A DNA stretch of 64,000 bases from Helichrysum umbraculigerum (taxonomy: Eukaryota > Streptophyta > Magnoliopsida > Asterales > Asteraceae): NCBI GenBank assembly GCA_949592205.1, contig CATIUR010000003.1, positions 168,629,759-168,693,758 on the forward strand. Direction: 5' to 3'. The position numbers and the translations under genes were made by a program. Of the stretch, positions 1-10,178 are shown one piece after another; position 1 is the first letter of the stretch; each line of letters opens with the position of its first letter. The notes beneath the pieces were generated by a model. That model did no database searches, was not told the origin of the DNA, and was given only the letters and a program-made list of their open reading frames with translations.

Positions 1-2
1 CA

Positions 3-1720
3 GTTTGTACTTGTGGAAAAATGAATGAATGTTATTGTGGATTGATTGCTAAATTCCTAGAAATTGATAGTAGGTCCAAATTGGTTCAATTCTTGATGAA
101 ATTGAATGATGATTATGAGTCTGTGAGGGGCCAAATACTGTCTATGGATCCTTTGCCAAATGTAAATAGGGCTTATTACATTGTTCAACAAGTTGAAAAA
201 CAAAAACAAGTAACTAGCCATTCTTTTGAACCCACTGCATTCTTTGCAAATGCTGGAAATAAGTCCACTAACAATCTTGGAAGAAAGGATAGTAGAGCCA
301 TTAAGTCTGATGTTAGGACTGGTGATAAAAGGTTTTGTACCTATTGTAAGGAGGATGGTCATCTTTCTGATCAATGTTTTGAGAAAATTGGATACCCGGA
401 TTGGTACAAAGGGTAAAAGGCAAAGAAATTCCCTAAAGTAGCTGCAAATGTGACTGCATCCTTTGAGCAGGGTACTCCATTTGATTTGGAATCTGAGAAT
501 GAAGTTCAAATGAATAGTGGCACTTATGGCAACCATGGGTTTGATCAGAAGCTGGTATCTGCAGTTTGCCAAGAGATGATGAAAATGTTTCATGGCAAAG
601 GGTAGTTGAATGATCATAACTCTGCTTCTTGTTCTCATTCAGGTATACGCTCATTCATCACTTGTTGTTATGCAAATGCTTCTGCATTATCTTGTCATTC
701 TGGAATCAATTTTAAGGATAGTTGGATCATAGATACTGGTGCTTCCGACCATATGTCACCAAACTTGAATCTCTTCCATTCTGTTCAAACACTTAAAAAG
801 CCAATTTTTGTTAAATTGCCTGATAAAAGATTTAGAGCAGTAACAACTATTGGCCATGTACAACTAAATCCATCCTTGACTCTATTCAATGTTTTCTACA
901 TACCTGAATTTGAATTTAACTTGCTTTTTGTTGGAAAGGTAGTTAAGTCTCATTCTTTGGTAGCTAAATTCTATCCAACATGTTGTGTGTTTCAGGACCC
1001 TTCAACTAACCATACTGTTGCAGTAGGGGAAGGGTCTGGATGTTTATACACATGCAAGGCATCCTCTGAAGTCCCTAAAGATCCTTTTCCTTCTGGTGTA
1101 TCTCCTTTTCATGTTGTCAATTCTGTCAATGTTTCTACTACTTGCAATACTTGTAATAATGTAGTTTCAAATACTTCTGTTAATCTTGATACTTTCCATG
1201 CCAGATTGGGACATACATCATTGTCTAAAATGATGCATTTGAATGATTGTAAACCATTGAATGTTTCTTCTCTTGATTGTGAAACTTGTGTTTTAGCCAA
1301 ACATCATAGATCACCTTTTACAAGGAGTTCTATTTCTACTTCATTTCCTTTTGAACTTATCCATGTAGACCTTTGGGGTCCATATAAAACTGCTTCTTTG
1401 AATGGATCACATTACTTTTTCACCATTGTTGATGATAAAAGTAGGGCTACTTGGACATATTTAGTTCATCATAAAGACCAAATTTTGACTATTCTGTCCA
1501 ACTTTGTTGCATACACAGAAAATCACTTTCATGTTACTCCTAAGTTTCTTAGATCAGACAATGGTACTGAAATTGTCAATAAGAAAGTTGTTGATTACTT
1601 ACATTCCAAAGGCATTATTCATCATAAATCCATAGTTTATACTCCTCAACAGAATGAGGTAGTAGAGAGAAAGCATAGACATCTTTTAGAGACTGCTAGA
1701 GCTTTAAAGATTCATGCTGG
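3..1720 (+). pseudogene. Copia gag-pol, N-terminal part (Gag, protease, integrase), with two in-frame stops
   Basis: One reading frame is open from the window edge to the gypsy insertion except for TAA at 414-416 and TAG at 603-605. Gag residues include the UBN2-type stretch (QFLMKLNDDYESVRGQIL) and a CCHC knuckle, CTYCKEDGHLSDQC. The aspartic protease motif DTGASDH follows near 735. Integrase shows the His/Cys zinc region (HARLGH, then CETC), then the catalytic carboxylates in HVDLWGPY, SDNGTE and the VVERKHRH block. The codons between the two stops are open in the same frame, so the stops are point lesions and the start Met of the downstream ORF is not real. The polyprotein is non-functional, both from the stops and from the 8.4-kb insertion. 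Confidence 0.92.
1716..1720. repeat. Left 5-bp target site duplication of the gypsy element (GCTGG)
   Basis: GCTGG directly precedes the TGTAAC start of the 5' LTR and recurs directly after the 3' LTR at 10174-10178. This fixes both borders of the gypsy element to the base. Confidence 0.95.
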
Positions 1721-3564
1721 TGTAACATCCTCTCCAGTGGCCTGGTATCTCTCTATTTAAATTTAATAATAAATTGTTTTAAATGTTATTGTTGTTATTT
1801 GTTTATTGTGAAACTGGTGAAGTAGGTCTTAGGACTTATTGTGATAAATAAAATGTTGCTTGGTTTAATTAATTAAAGATGACGGTACAATAAAATAAAT
1901 TTCTCGCAAAATGGTTCTAGGTTCCAGACAACATATTTAGGGCAGGTATAAAATACTCAAACAATGGGGCTGGTTAAATAAAGGGCCGATCCCTTTTGGG
2001 ATCACTTTACCAATTCCCTTTTCATTTTCACTTTCAAGTAAAAACATCCAAACCCTAACCCAAATTAAAGCTTGATCATCAAAGTTGAATGTGTAAATTG
2101 ATGTTGTGGATCATAGCAAATATCATCATCATCTTCTATCTTCTATCACCTTGTTCATCTATCCTTTGTAAGTAAATTCTAGTTCATAAACTCAAATGTT
2201 AGGTTTGATGAATAATTGATGGATTGATTTGATTCTTGAGTTTATGTGATGTTTATTTGTGATATATGATGATATGTGATGTTATTGGAGATGTTTGTAG
2301 CATTAGAATCGAGTTTGATGAGCTTGAAATGTTAAAAATGGAGTTAGAGTTCGTTCAGGTCTGTTCTTGAGCTGAAGAACAGATGAACGCGATCCCGGCT
2401 ACGATTCCGGATCGCGTTCCCTTGTTATAAATGTTTTATCCGAGTTTTTGGCCTTTGAAACGCGATCCAGGCCTATCATCCGGATCGCCTTTGTCAGTGT
2501 TTTTCGGTGACAGAATTTTTCCTAAGGACGAACGCGATCCAGCCCTTACTAGTCAGGATCGCGTTTGCATGTTTAATCTTGATGGATTTTTCAAATTTCA
2601 CCAAAATGCATGTGTTTAGAAGGTGGTGTTTATAGTGGCACTTATTGAATGCTATTGTGGCATTTTACAAAAATGCTCATTTTGATATTTACAAATTATG
2701 AAGCAAAGTACTAACTTATGTTGATTATTGATTCTCAGATCCTCCGAAAGATAAGTGATCTCTGGAATCAGAGATTTTGAAGGCAAAGGTATCGGTGAGT
2801 GAATTCAAAACTCACCTTTTGGCTTAGTTGTAATCATTTGATTACGATGGGTAAACGTAGACTTGTTTATTGAGTTGATTAGTTGTTATTGTTGATCATA
2901 TACCTATATGTGCTTTGTGTGGCCTTCGTGCATTGTTGTTAATGAGGTCAACGAGTTGATGAACTGTTGGTTGGGCTAGTGTGTTGTTGTGTGAATGGTA
3001 CAGGGATGTACTTCATTTGTTGTGTGTGCTGAACTGTACCTAAGTATAATAAACACTAGCTATCGGTCTCGTCCGTTATGGCCATACGGATATGTTTGGA
3101 TAAGTGATCTTGGGGAGCCGCCCGGGTACTAAGGTTATCCCCGGATCCGCCGATCCTCATTAAGTTGTTGTCGGTTGTTGTGTTTGCGAATATTTGTTGT
3201 AGTTATTTGATTTAGCTAAGTGGAATGTTGGGTGTTGGATTGACTCACTTAGCTTTGTGATAATCCCTCGTTGTTACTTCCTGCAGACTTTTGTTTATGC
3301 ATGCGGGTGGGTAGCAGGAAGGTCAAACCTTGGAAGCATGGAATGTTTGATATTCAAGCTACTCTGATTATTTTTGTAACAACTCAGTTTAGTTTATATA
3401 ATACCCCGACATGCTAGTCTTTTGAACAAGTTTTAAATCGTAGTAGCTTAACCATCTAAACTGTTTTGGTACTTTGGAAAAATATGTAATGAAGTATTGT
3501 GTTTTATTTACCTGCGCTTCCTTATTATCTTTAATATTATTACAAGTAAATGAGGGGTGTTATA
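1721..3564 (+). repeat. 5' LTR of the gypsy element
   Basis: Starts TGTAAC and ends GTTATA, with the internal tRNA-priming site four bases downstream. It matches 8330-10173 over its full length. It should hold the element's promoter and polyadenylation signals, but I could not assign the U3/R/U5 borders. The 62-codon open stretch at 2431-2619 is repeated in the other LTR and is not a gene. Confidence 0.96.
2385..2566. repeat. Three tandem GC-rich imperfect hairpins inside the gypsy LTR
   Basis: The pair ACGCGATCC … GGATCGCGT occurs three times in a row: arms at 2386-2395/2409-2418, 2459-2468/2482-2489 and 2531-2540/2556-2565, with loops of 13-15 bases. The same three are in the 3' LTR at about 8994-9175. 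The second right arm is GGATCGCC here and GGATCGCG in the 3' LTR; the first right arm is GGATCGCG here and GGATCGTG there. Function unknown. Confidence 0.85.
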
Positions 3565-3567
3565 AAT

Positions 3568-3580
3568 TGGTATCAGAGCA
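3568..3580 (+). other. Primer-binding site for initiator Met tRNA (gypsy element)
   Basis: TGGTATCAGAGCA begins four bases after the 5' LTR. It is complementary to the 3' end of plant initiator methionine tRNA, the usual primer of plant gypsy and copia elements. Confidence 0.93.
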
Positions 3581-3739
3581 TAGTTTTGGGATAATTGTTC
3601 ATTGTTGAATGATCAAACCCAAAAATTTGAGCGTGATATATCAAACATTCGTGGGTATGGGATTAGTATTGGTTGAAGGTAGTTAGTATTTAGATGCTAA
3701 CGATTAACAAAAGTTCAAGTGCTGTGTTGAATTTCAGAA

Positions 3740-5395
3740 ATGGCAGATAACGAACCACCGATCACCAACCCCAACAATGCCTCCAGGATCGTCGCTCCTC
3801 AAATCGGGACTCATACCGAGCAACATGATCATAATGGTACTTCTCAACCAACCGGACAACAATCTAACCGAGATGAGTATATTCATGAGATGGAAGACGA
3901 GTTAGTATTCCTTAGGGAATTCAAGAGAAAAGCTGAGGAAGCTGCGACCAGACAGTTATTTCAGCAAACCCCAGTCTTTGGTTCTGGTTCATCCTCTCAA
4001 TCAGAAAAGAAGTGTTCATACAAGACTTTTATGGCTAGTCGACCACCGGAATTTCAGGGAAGTAAAAATCCAACAATAACTTTGAATTGGCTTAGGGATA
4101 TGGAACGCAAATTTGATGTGACTTGCTGTGATGAGGAACTTAAAGTCAAATATGCGGTTCAATGCATGAAGGATGATGCCATGGTTTGGTGGGATTCCAT
4201 TACCGGTCATTTCACTCAACAACAGAAAGAAGCTATTAGTTGGTCTCAGTTTCATCAAGTTGTTCGTAACCAATACTGTTCGGATTTTGATATTGCTAGG
4301 ATTCGAAGAGAGTTTGTGAATCTTCGATTAAAGGATGACATGACTATTGATGAATTGATTTCACAGTTTACGGATAAGCTTAGGTTCATTCAGCAATGGG
4401 TTCCGGATGAGAAAACTCAAATCGAACAATTTGTGGATGCTTTACCGGATAACTACCGTACGGTTGTGAGATTGGCTAAGGATTTATCACATGCTTTTAA
4501 CCTCGCGCGGTCTGCTGATAGTGATTTGAGAGGTTTGAGATTATGGCAAGGAAAGGATACAGGTTTCTCTAAAGCAAGAACTGAATCGTCGGGTAAGAAT
4601 AAATCCAAATGGCAAGGGAATCGGCAAGGTGGTAAGAAATTTGTTGGAAGAAGTAGTTCTTCGGGAAGTTTTAATAGTTCCAACTGGTGTAGTTCGTGTA
4701 GGTCTCGGCATGATGGTCCGTGTACGGCTAAGACAAACAAATGTATGAAGTGTGGTGAATTAGGTCATGAGATAAAAAGTTGCCGTTATCCAAATTTTGT
4801 TTGTTGGACTTGTAAGAAAGAAGGGCATAGGGTTGGTCAATGTCCGGATGCAAGGTCGACGGGGTCGGGTTCGGTCGGGAGTTCGGGATCTTCCGGTCAG
4901 AAAAGAAAGAACCCTCCTCCAGCAACTAGTAGGGCTTTTCAGATGACGGTTGATGAGGCCGTGCGTACTGAAGAAGTTATCACGGGTACATTTCTTATAA
5001 ACTCTGTACCTGCACGTGTATTGTTTGATTCGGGTGCTAATTGTACTTTCATTTCTGTGCAATTTTGTGATAAGTTGAAATTAGTCCCTACTGTGATAAC
5101 AAAGCCTATAGAAGTAGAAATAGTTAGTGGTAAGTTAGTTCCTGTTACCACCTCGGTGACTGGAGTTAATATTACTATTGATGATCATGTTTTTCCTATT
5201 TCCTTCTTGTTGATGCCAATCCCTAGTTTCGATGTAATAATTGGTATGGATTGGTTGAGTCAGAATAAGGCTAGTATTGTTTGTCATCGGAAGTTGGTTA
5301 GGATCCCAATCTCCGAAGGGTCATATGTTGTGGCTCGAGGAGAACGGGATGGTGTAGCTATTCCTTTGATTTCGTTGATGAAAGCTAGGAAGTAA
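3740..5395 (+). CDS. Gypsy Gag-protease polyprotein (551 aa)
   Basis: Structural Gag protein fused to the aspartic protease of the retrotransposon. The start Met (MADNEPP) follows the leader by 160 bases. Residues about 90-270 are the Gag capsid region (FDVTCCDEELKVKYAVQCM, WWDSITGHF). Two zinc knuckles follow: CMKCGELGHEIKSC at about 335 and CWTCKKEGHRVGQC at about 355. The protease active site is FDSGA at about 429. The frame ends at TAA (5393-5395), just where related elements continue without a break into reverse transcriptase; the pol frame is the same. The stop may be a single recent mutation or a programmed readthrough site; nothing in the flanking bases settles this. Confidence 0.9.
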   Translation: MADNEPPITNPNNASRIVAPQIGTHTEQHDHNGTSQPTGQQSNRDEYIHEMEDELVFLREFKRKAEEAATRQLFQQTPVFGSGSSSQSEKKCSYKTFMASRPPEFQGSKNPTITLNWLRDMERKFDVTCCDEELKVKYAVQCMKDDAMVWWDSITGHFTQQQKEAISWSQFHQVVRNQYCSDFDIARIRREFVNLRLKDDMTIDELISQFTDKLRFIQQWVPDEKTQIEQFVDALPDNYRTVVRLAKDLSHAFNLARSADSDLRGLRLWQGKDTGFSKARTESSGKNKSKWQGNRQGGKKFVGRSSSSGSFNSSNWCSSCRSRHDGPCTAKTNKCMKCGELGHEIKSCRYPNFVCWTCKKEGHRVGQCPDARSTGSGSVGSSGSSGQKRKNPPPATSRAFQMTVDEAVRTEEVITGTFLINSVPARVLFDSGANCTFISVQFCDKLKLVPTVITKPIEVEIVSGKLVPVTTSVTGVNITIDDHVFPISFLLMPIPSFDVIIGMDWLSQNKASIVCHRKLVRIPISEGSYVVARGERDGVAIPLISLMKARK

Positions 5396-8317
5396 TTGTC
5401 AAAAGGTTGTGAGTCATACCTAGCCTATGTAGTCGATGCCAAATTAGAAAGGAAAACTGTTTCAGATGTTCCTGTTGTTTGTGAGTACCCTGAAGTGTTT
5501 CCCGATGAATTGCCTGGATTACCACCAGTTAAGGAAGTAGAATACAGAATTGATCTAGTTCCGGGCTCATTGTCGGGTGCTAAAGCTCCCTATAGGCTAG
5601 CTCCTTCAGAGATCCGTGAAATGATGAATCAGATTCAGGAATTGTTGGATAAAGGTTTTATCAGACCTAGTTCCTCGCCGTGGGGTGCACCAGTGTTATT
5701 TGTGAAAAAGAAAGATGGGTCATTGTGGATGTGTATTGATTATAGAGAGTTGAACAAAAGAACGGTAAAGAATAAGTACCCTCTTCCTAGAATAGATGAC
5801 TTGTTTGACCAGTTACAGGGTTCTTCAATGTATTCTAAAATTGATCTGAGGTCGGGTTATCATCAAGTTCGTGTTCGTGAAGATGATATACCTAAAACTG
5901 CTTTCCGAACCAGGTACGGTCATTATGAATTTCTGGTTATGCCTTTTGGTTTGACAAATGCTCCAGCAGTATTTATGGATTTGATGAACCGTGTGTGTCG
6001 ACCCTTTTTGGATCAATTTGTGATTGTTTTCATTGATGATATACTTATTTATTCGAAATCTGAAAATGAGCATGCTATGCATTTGAGATTGGTTCTTGAA
6101 ACATTGAGACGGGAACAGTTGTATGCAAAGTTTTCCAAATGTGAATTTTGGATTCGAGAAGTTCAGTTTTTGGGTCATATAATTTGTCGAAATGGTGTGA
6201 AAGTGGATCCATCAAAGGTTGCGGCTGTGATGAATTGGAATGCGCCGAAATCTGTTTCTGAGATAAGGAGTTTCCTTGGGTTAGCGGGATATTATCGAAA
6301 ATTTATCAAGGATTTTTCTAAGATAGCCGGTCCGTTAACCAAACTAACCCGTAAAGATGTGAAGTATGTGTGGACTGATCAACAGGAGCAAGCTTTTCAG
6401 ACATTGAAACAATTGTTGTGTCAGACACCGATTTTAGCATTACCAGAAGGTACTGATGATTTTGTGGTTTATTGCGACGCTTCATATTCGGGTTTGGGTT
6501 GTGTCTTAATGCAAAGGGATAGAGTTATCGCTTATGCTTCTCGACAGTTGAAACCACATGAGAAGAATTATCCTACGCATGATTTAGAACTCGCAGCAGT
6601 TGTATTTGCCCTAAAACTTTGGAGACATTACTTATATGGGACTCGATGTGTTGTTTGTACCGATCATAAGAGTTTGCAGTATGTGTTCTCCCAGAAAGAA
6701 TTGAATATGCGGCAGAGACGATGGTTGGAATTGATAAAAGATTATGATTGTGAAATTAGATACCATCCGGGCAAAGCTAATGTGGTCGCTGATGCATTAA
6801 GTCGAAAGAATACTCCTGATCGAGCTTTCTATTTAAAAGTGAATGTTTCCTCGGATTTGATTGGTCAAATTAAAGTTGTGCAACTTGAAGCATTGAAGGA
6901 TCAGAATTTGAAATCCGAAATCATGTTAAAACGCAAGGACGAATTAGTTGATGATTCAAGGGGATTAAAGACTTATCAGTCTCGTGTTTGGATTCCTTCT
7001 ATTGGTGGTATTCGGGATTTGATTTTGAATGAAGCTCATAAGTCACGAATGTCTATTCATCCGGGTAGTACTCGAATGTATAATGATTTGAAACCGTTGT
7101 ATTGGTGGCCAACGATGAAAACCGACATTGCAAAGTTTGTGGGATCTTGTCATATTTGTGCTCAGGTTAAGGCGGAACATCAAAAACCATATGGGTCGCT
7201 AAAACAGTTGGAAATACCCGAGTGGAAATGGGATCATATAACTATGGATTTTGTGACTAAGCTACCGCGTACTGCTCGAGGCAATGATATGATTTGGGTT
7301 ATAGTGGATCGATTGACAAAGAGCGCGCATTTTCTTGCTACGAGTGAGACCGCTTCGTTGACTAAACTTGCTCAATTGTATGTTAATGAAATCGTGTCCA
7401 GACATGGTATTCCCTTATCGATTGTGTCAGATAGAGATACTCGTTTTGCTTCTCGTTTTTGGCAAAGTCTGCAACAAGAGTTGGGTACACGTGTAAATCT
7501 TAGCACAGCTTATCATCCTCAAACAGACGGTCAATCCGAACGCACAATTCAAACTCTAGAGGATATGCTTCGTGCATGTGTATTAGAATATGGAGGTTCA
7601 TGGGATTCACATCTTCCATTGGTTGAATTTGCTTATAACAACTCGTATCATTCCAGTATCGGTATGCCTCCGTATGAAATGTTGTATGGTCGACGTTGTA
7701 GAACACCGACATGTTGGTTGGAAGCCGGAGAGAAACAGTTTGCTGGGCCCGACATTGTACAAATGACCGCCGATAAAGTAGCAATTGCACACGAAAAGTT
7801 GAAAGCCGCGCGTGATAGACAGAAACGTTATGCAGATCCGAAAAGACGACCAGTTATATTTTCTGAGGGTGAACTGGTATATCTCAAAGTTTCTCCGTGG
7901 AAAGGTGTGATTCGATTTGGAAAGCGGGGAAAGCTAGCACCTAGATACATTGGTCCGTTCAAAATTCGACAAGTTGTTAATGATCAATCAGTGACATTGG
8001 ATCTTCCTCCGGAACTCGCGGGTATTCACAATACGTTTAATGTGTGTTATTTGAGAAAGTGTAAGATTGATGATCAGTCGCAAATCCTTCCGTTACAAGA
8101 TTTGAGGGTGGATCCAACTCAGAAGTTGATTGAGGAACCGGTAGAAATCCTTGATAGGAAAGTTACCAAACTTAGGAAGAAACAAATCCCGATGGTGCTA
8201 ATTAAGTGGAAGCATAGTTTAGGTTCCAACCTTACTTGGGAGTCTGAGGAGTCAATGAAGTCCAGATATCCTAGATTGTTTGATGGTGTTGAGATTTCGG
8301 GGACGAAATCTCCTTAA
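5396..8317 (+). CDS. Gypsy Pol: reverse transcriptase, RNase H, integrase, chromodomain-like tail (973 aa)
   Basis: Continues in the gag-pro frame directly after its stop codon; there is no Met at the start (first codon TTG), so expression needs readthrough or the frame is dead. Reverse transcriptase has YPLPRIDDL, DLRSGYHQ, MPFGLTNAP and the catalytic FIDDILIY box near residue 212. RNase H begins at YCDASYSGLG and ends near HPGKANVVADALSR. Integrase has the zinc region HPGSTRM…CHICAQ, and the catalytic residues in TMDFVTKLP, SDRDTRF and GQSERTIQ. The C-terminus carries a GPF motif and a chromodomain-like segment (KWKHSLGSNLTWE). No other stop or frameshift was seen. Confidence 0.92.
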   Translation: MSKGCESYLAYVVDAKLERKTVSDVPVVCEYPEVFPDELPGLPPVKEVEYRIDLVPGSLSGAKAPYRLAPSEIREMMNQIQELLDKGFIRPSSSPWGAPVLFVKKKDGSLWMCIDYRELNKRTVKNKYPLPRIDDLFDQLQGSSMYSKIDLRSGYHQVRVREDDIPKTAFRTRYGHYEFLVMPFGLTNAPAVFMDLMNRVCRPFLDQFVIVFIDDILIYSKSENEHAMHLRLVLETLRREQLYAKFSKCEFWIREVQFLGHIICRNGVKVDPSKVAAVMNWNAPKSVSEIRSFLGLAGYYRKFIKDFSKIAGPLTKLTRKDVKYVWTDQQEQAFQTLKQLLCQTPILALPEGTDDFVVYCDASYSGLGCVLMQRDRVIAYASRQLKPHEKNYPTHDLELAAVVFALKLWRHYLYGTRCVVCTDHKSLQYVFSQKELNMRQRRWLELIKDYDCEIRYHPGKANVVADALSRKNTPDRAFYLKVNVSSDLIGQIKVVQLEALKDQNLKSEIMLKRKDELVDDSRGLKTYQSRVWIPSIGGIRDLILNEAHKSRMSIHPGSTRMYNDLKPLYWWPTMKTDIAKFVGSCHICAQVKAEHQKPYGSLKQLEIPEWKWDHITMDFVTKLPRTARGNDMIWVIVDRLTKSAHFLATSETASLTKLAQLYVNEIVSRHGIPLSIVSDRDTRFASRFWQSLQQELGTRVNLSTAYHPQTDGQSERTIQTLEDMLRACVLEYGGSWDSHLPLVEFAYNNSYHSSIGMPPYEMLYGRRCRTPTCWLEAGEKQFAGPDIVQMTADKVAIAHEKLKAARDRQKRYADPKRRPVIFSEGELVYLKVSPWKGVIRFGKRGKLAPRYIGPFKIRQVVNDQSVTLDLPPELAGIHNTFNVCYLRKCKIDDQSQILPLQDLRVDPTQKLIEEPVEILDRKVTKLRKKQIPMVLIKWKHSLGSNLTWESEESMKSRYPRLFDGVEISGTKSP

Positions 8318-8329
8318 GGAGGGGAGATT
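8316..8329 (+). other. Polypurine tract of the gypsy element
   Basis: AAGGAGGGGAGATT lies directly before the TG of the 3' LTR. This is where plus-strand DNA synthesis is primed. Confidence 0.9.
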
Positions 8330-10173
8330 TGTAACATCCTCTCCAGTGGCCTGGTATCTCTCTATTTAAATTTAATAATAAATTGTTTTAAATGTTATTG
8401 TTATTATTTGTTTATTGTGAAACTGGTGAAGTAGGTCTTAGGACTTATTGTGATAAATAAAATGTTGCTTGGTTTAATTAATTAAAGATGACGGTACAAT
8501 AAAATAAATTTCTCGCAAAATGGTTCTAGGTTCCAGACAACAGATTTATGGCAGGTATAAAATACTCAAACAATGGGGCTGGTTAAATAAAGGGCCGATC
8601 CCTTTTGGGATCACTTTTCCAATTCCCTTTTCATTTTCACTTTCAAGTAAAAACATCCAAACCCTAACCCAAATTAAAGCTTGATCATCAAAGTTGAATG
8701 TGTAAATTGATGTTGTGGATCATAGCAAATATCATCATCATCTTCTATCTTCTATCACCTTGTTCATCTATCCTTTGTAAGTAAATTCTAGTTCATAAAC
8801 TCAAATGTTAGGTTTGATGAATAATTGATGGATTGATTTGATTCTTGAGTTTATGTGATGTTTATTTGTGATATATGATGATATGTGATGTTATTGGAGA
8901 TGTTTGTAGCATTAGAATCGAGTTTGATGAGCTTGAAATGTTAAAAATGGAGTTAGAGTTCGTTCAGGTCTGTTCTTGAGCTGAAGAACAGATGAACGCG
9001 ATCCCGGCTACGATTCCGGATCGTGTTCCCTTGTTATAAATGTTTTATCCGAGTTTTTGGCCTTTGAAACGCGATCCAGGCCTATCATCCGGATCGCGTT
9101 TGTCAGTGTTTTTCGGTGACAGAATTTTTCCTAAGGACGAACGCGATCCAGCCCTTACTAGTCAGGATCGCGTTTGCATGTTTAATCTTGATGGATTTTT
9201 CAAATTTCACCAAAATGCATGTGTTTAGAAGGTGGTGTTTATAGTGGCACTTATTGAATGCTATTGTGGCATTTTACAAAAATGCTCATTTTGATATTTA
9301 CAAATTATGAAGCAAAGTACTAACTTATGTTGATTATTGATTCTCAGATCCTCCGAAAGATAAGTGATCTCTGGAATCAGAGATTTTGAAGGCAAAGGTA
9401 TCGGTGAGTGAATTCAAAACTCACCTTTTGGCTTAGTTGTAATCATTTGATTACGATGGGTAAACGTAGACTTGTTTATTGAGTTGATTAGTTGTTATTG
9501 TTGATCATATACCTATATGTGCTTTGTGTGGCCTTCGTGCATTGTTGTTAATGAGGTCAACGAGTTGATGAACTGTTGGTTGGGCTAGTGTGTTGTTGTG
9601 TGAATGGTACAGGGATGTACTTCATTTGTTGTGTGTGCTGAACTGTACCTAAGTATAATAAACACTAGCTATCGGTCTCGTCCGTTATGGCCATACGGAT
9701 ATGTTTGGATAAGTGATCTTGGGGAGCCGCCCGGGTACTAAGGTTATCCCCGGATCCGCCGATCCTCATTAAGTTGTTGTTGGTTGTTGTGTTTGCGAAT
9801 ATTTGTTGTAGTTATTTGATTTAGCTAAGTGGAATGTTGGGTGTTGGATTGACTCACTTAGCTTTGTGATAATCCCTCGTTGTTACTTCCTGCAGACTTT
9901 TGTTTATGCATGCGGGTGGGTAGCAGGAAGGTCAAACCTTGGAAGCATGGAATGTTTGATATTTAAGCTACTCTTATTATTTTTGTAACAACTCAGTTTA
10001 GTTTATATAATACCCCGACATGCTAGTCTTTTGAACAAGTTTTAAATCGTAGTAACTTAACCATCTAAACTGTTTTGGTACTTTGGAAAAATATGTAATG
10101 AAGTATTGTGTTTTATTTACCTGCGCTTCCTTATTATCTTTAATATTATTACAAGTAAATGAGGGGTGTTATA
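8330..10173 (+). repeat. 3' LTR of the gypsy element
   Basis: 1844 bp, TGTAAC to GTTATA, equal in length to the 5' LTR. About ten substitutions and no indels were found by eye. It is followed by the target duplication GCTGG. Confidence 0.96.
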
Positions 10174-10178
10174 GCTGG
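10174..10178. repeat. Right 5-bp target site duplication of the gypsy element (GCTGG)
   Basis: Perfect match to 1716-1720. The copia frame resumes here. Confidence 0.95.

Larger units (their letters stand above)
1721..10173 (+). mobile_element. Complete Ty3/gypsy retrotransposon, Tekay/Del-like chromovirus, nested in copia
   Basis: 8453 bp bounded by two 1844-bp LTRs and the 5-bp target duplication GCTGG. Internal parts are, in order, a primer-binding site matching initiator Met tRNA (3568), gag-protease (3740), reverse transcriptase-RNase H-integrase with a C-terminal chromodomain-like segment (to 8317), and a polypurine tract (8316). The two LTRs differ by about ten single-base changes by eye (about 0.5%), so the insertion is recent. 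The assignment to the Tekay/Del lineage rests on the integrase C-terminus (GPF after APRYI, then EILDRK…WESEE…RYPRLF) and LTR size, and is an inference. One in-frame stop divides gag-pro from pol. Confidence 0.96.

Noticed and set aside
57..638. 193-residue minus-strand frame at the left edge
   Set aside because: Antisense shadow of the copia Gag region.
2431..2619. 62-residue open frame, repeated at 9040-9228
   Set aside because: Lies wholly inside the gypsy LTRs and is duplicated only because the LTRs are.
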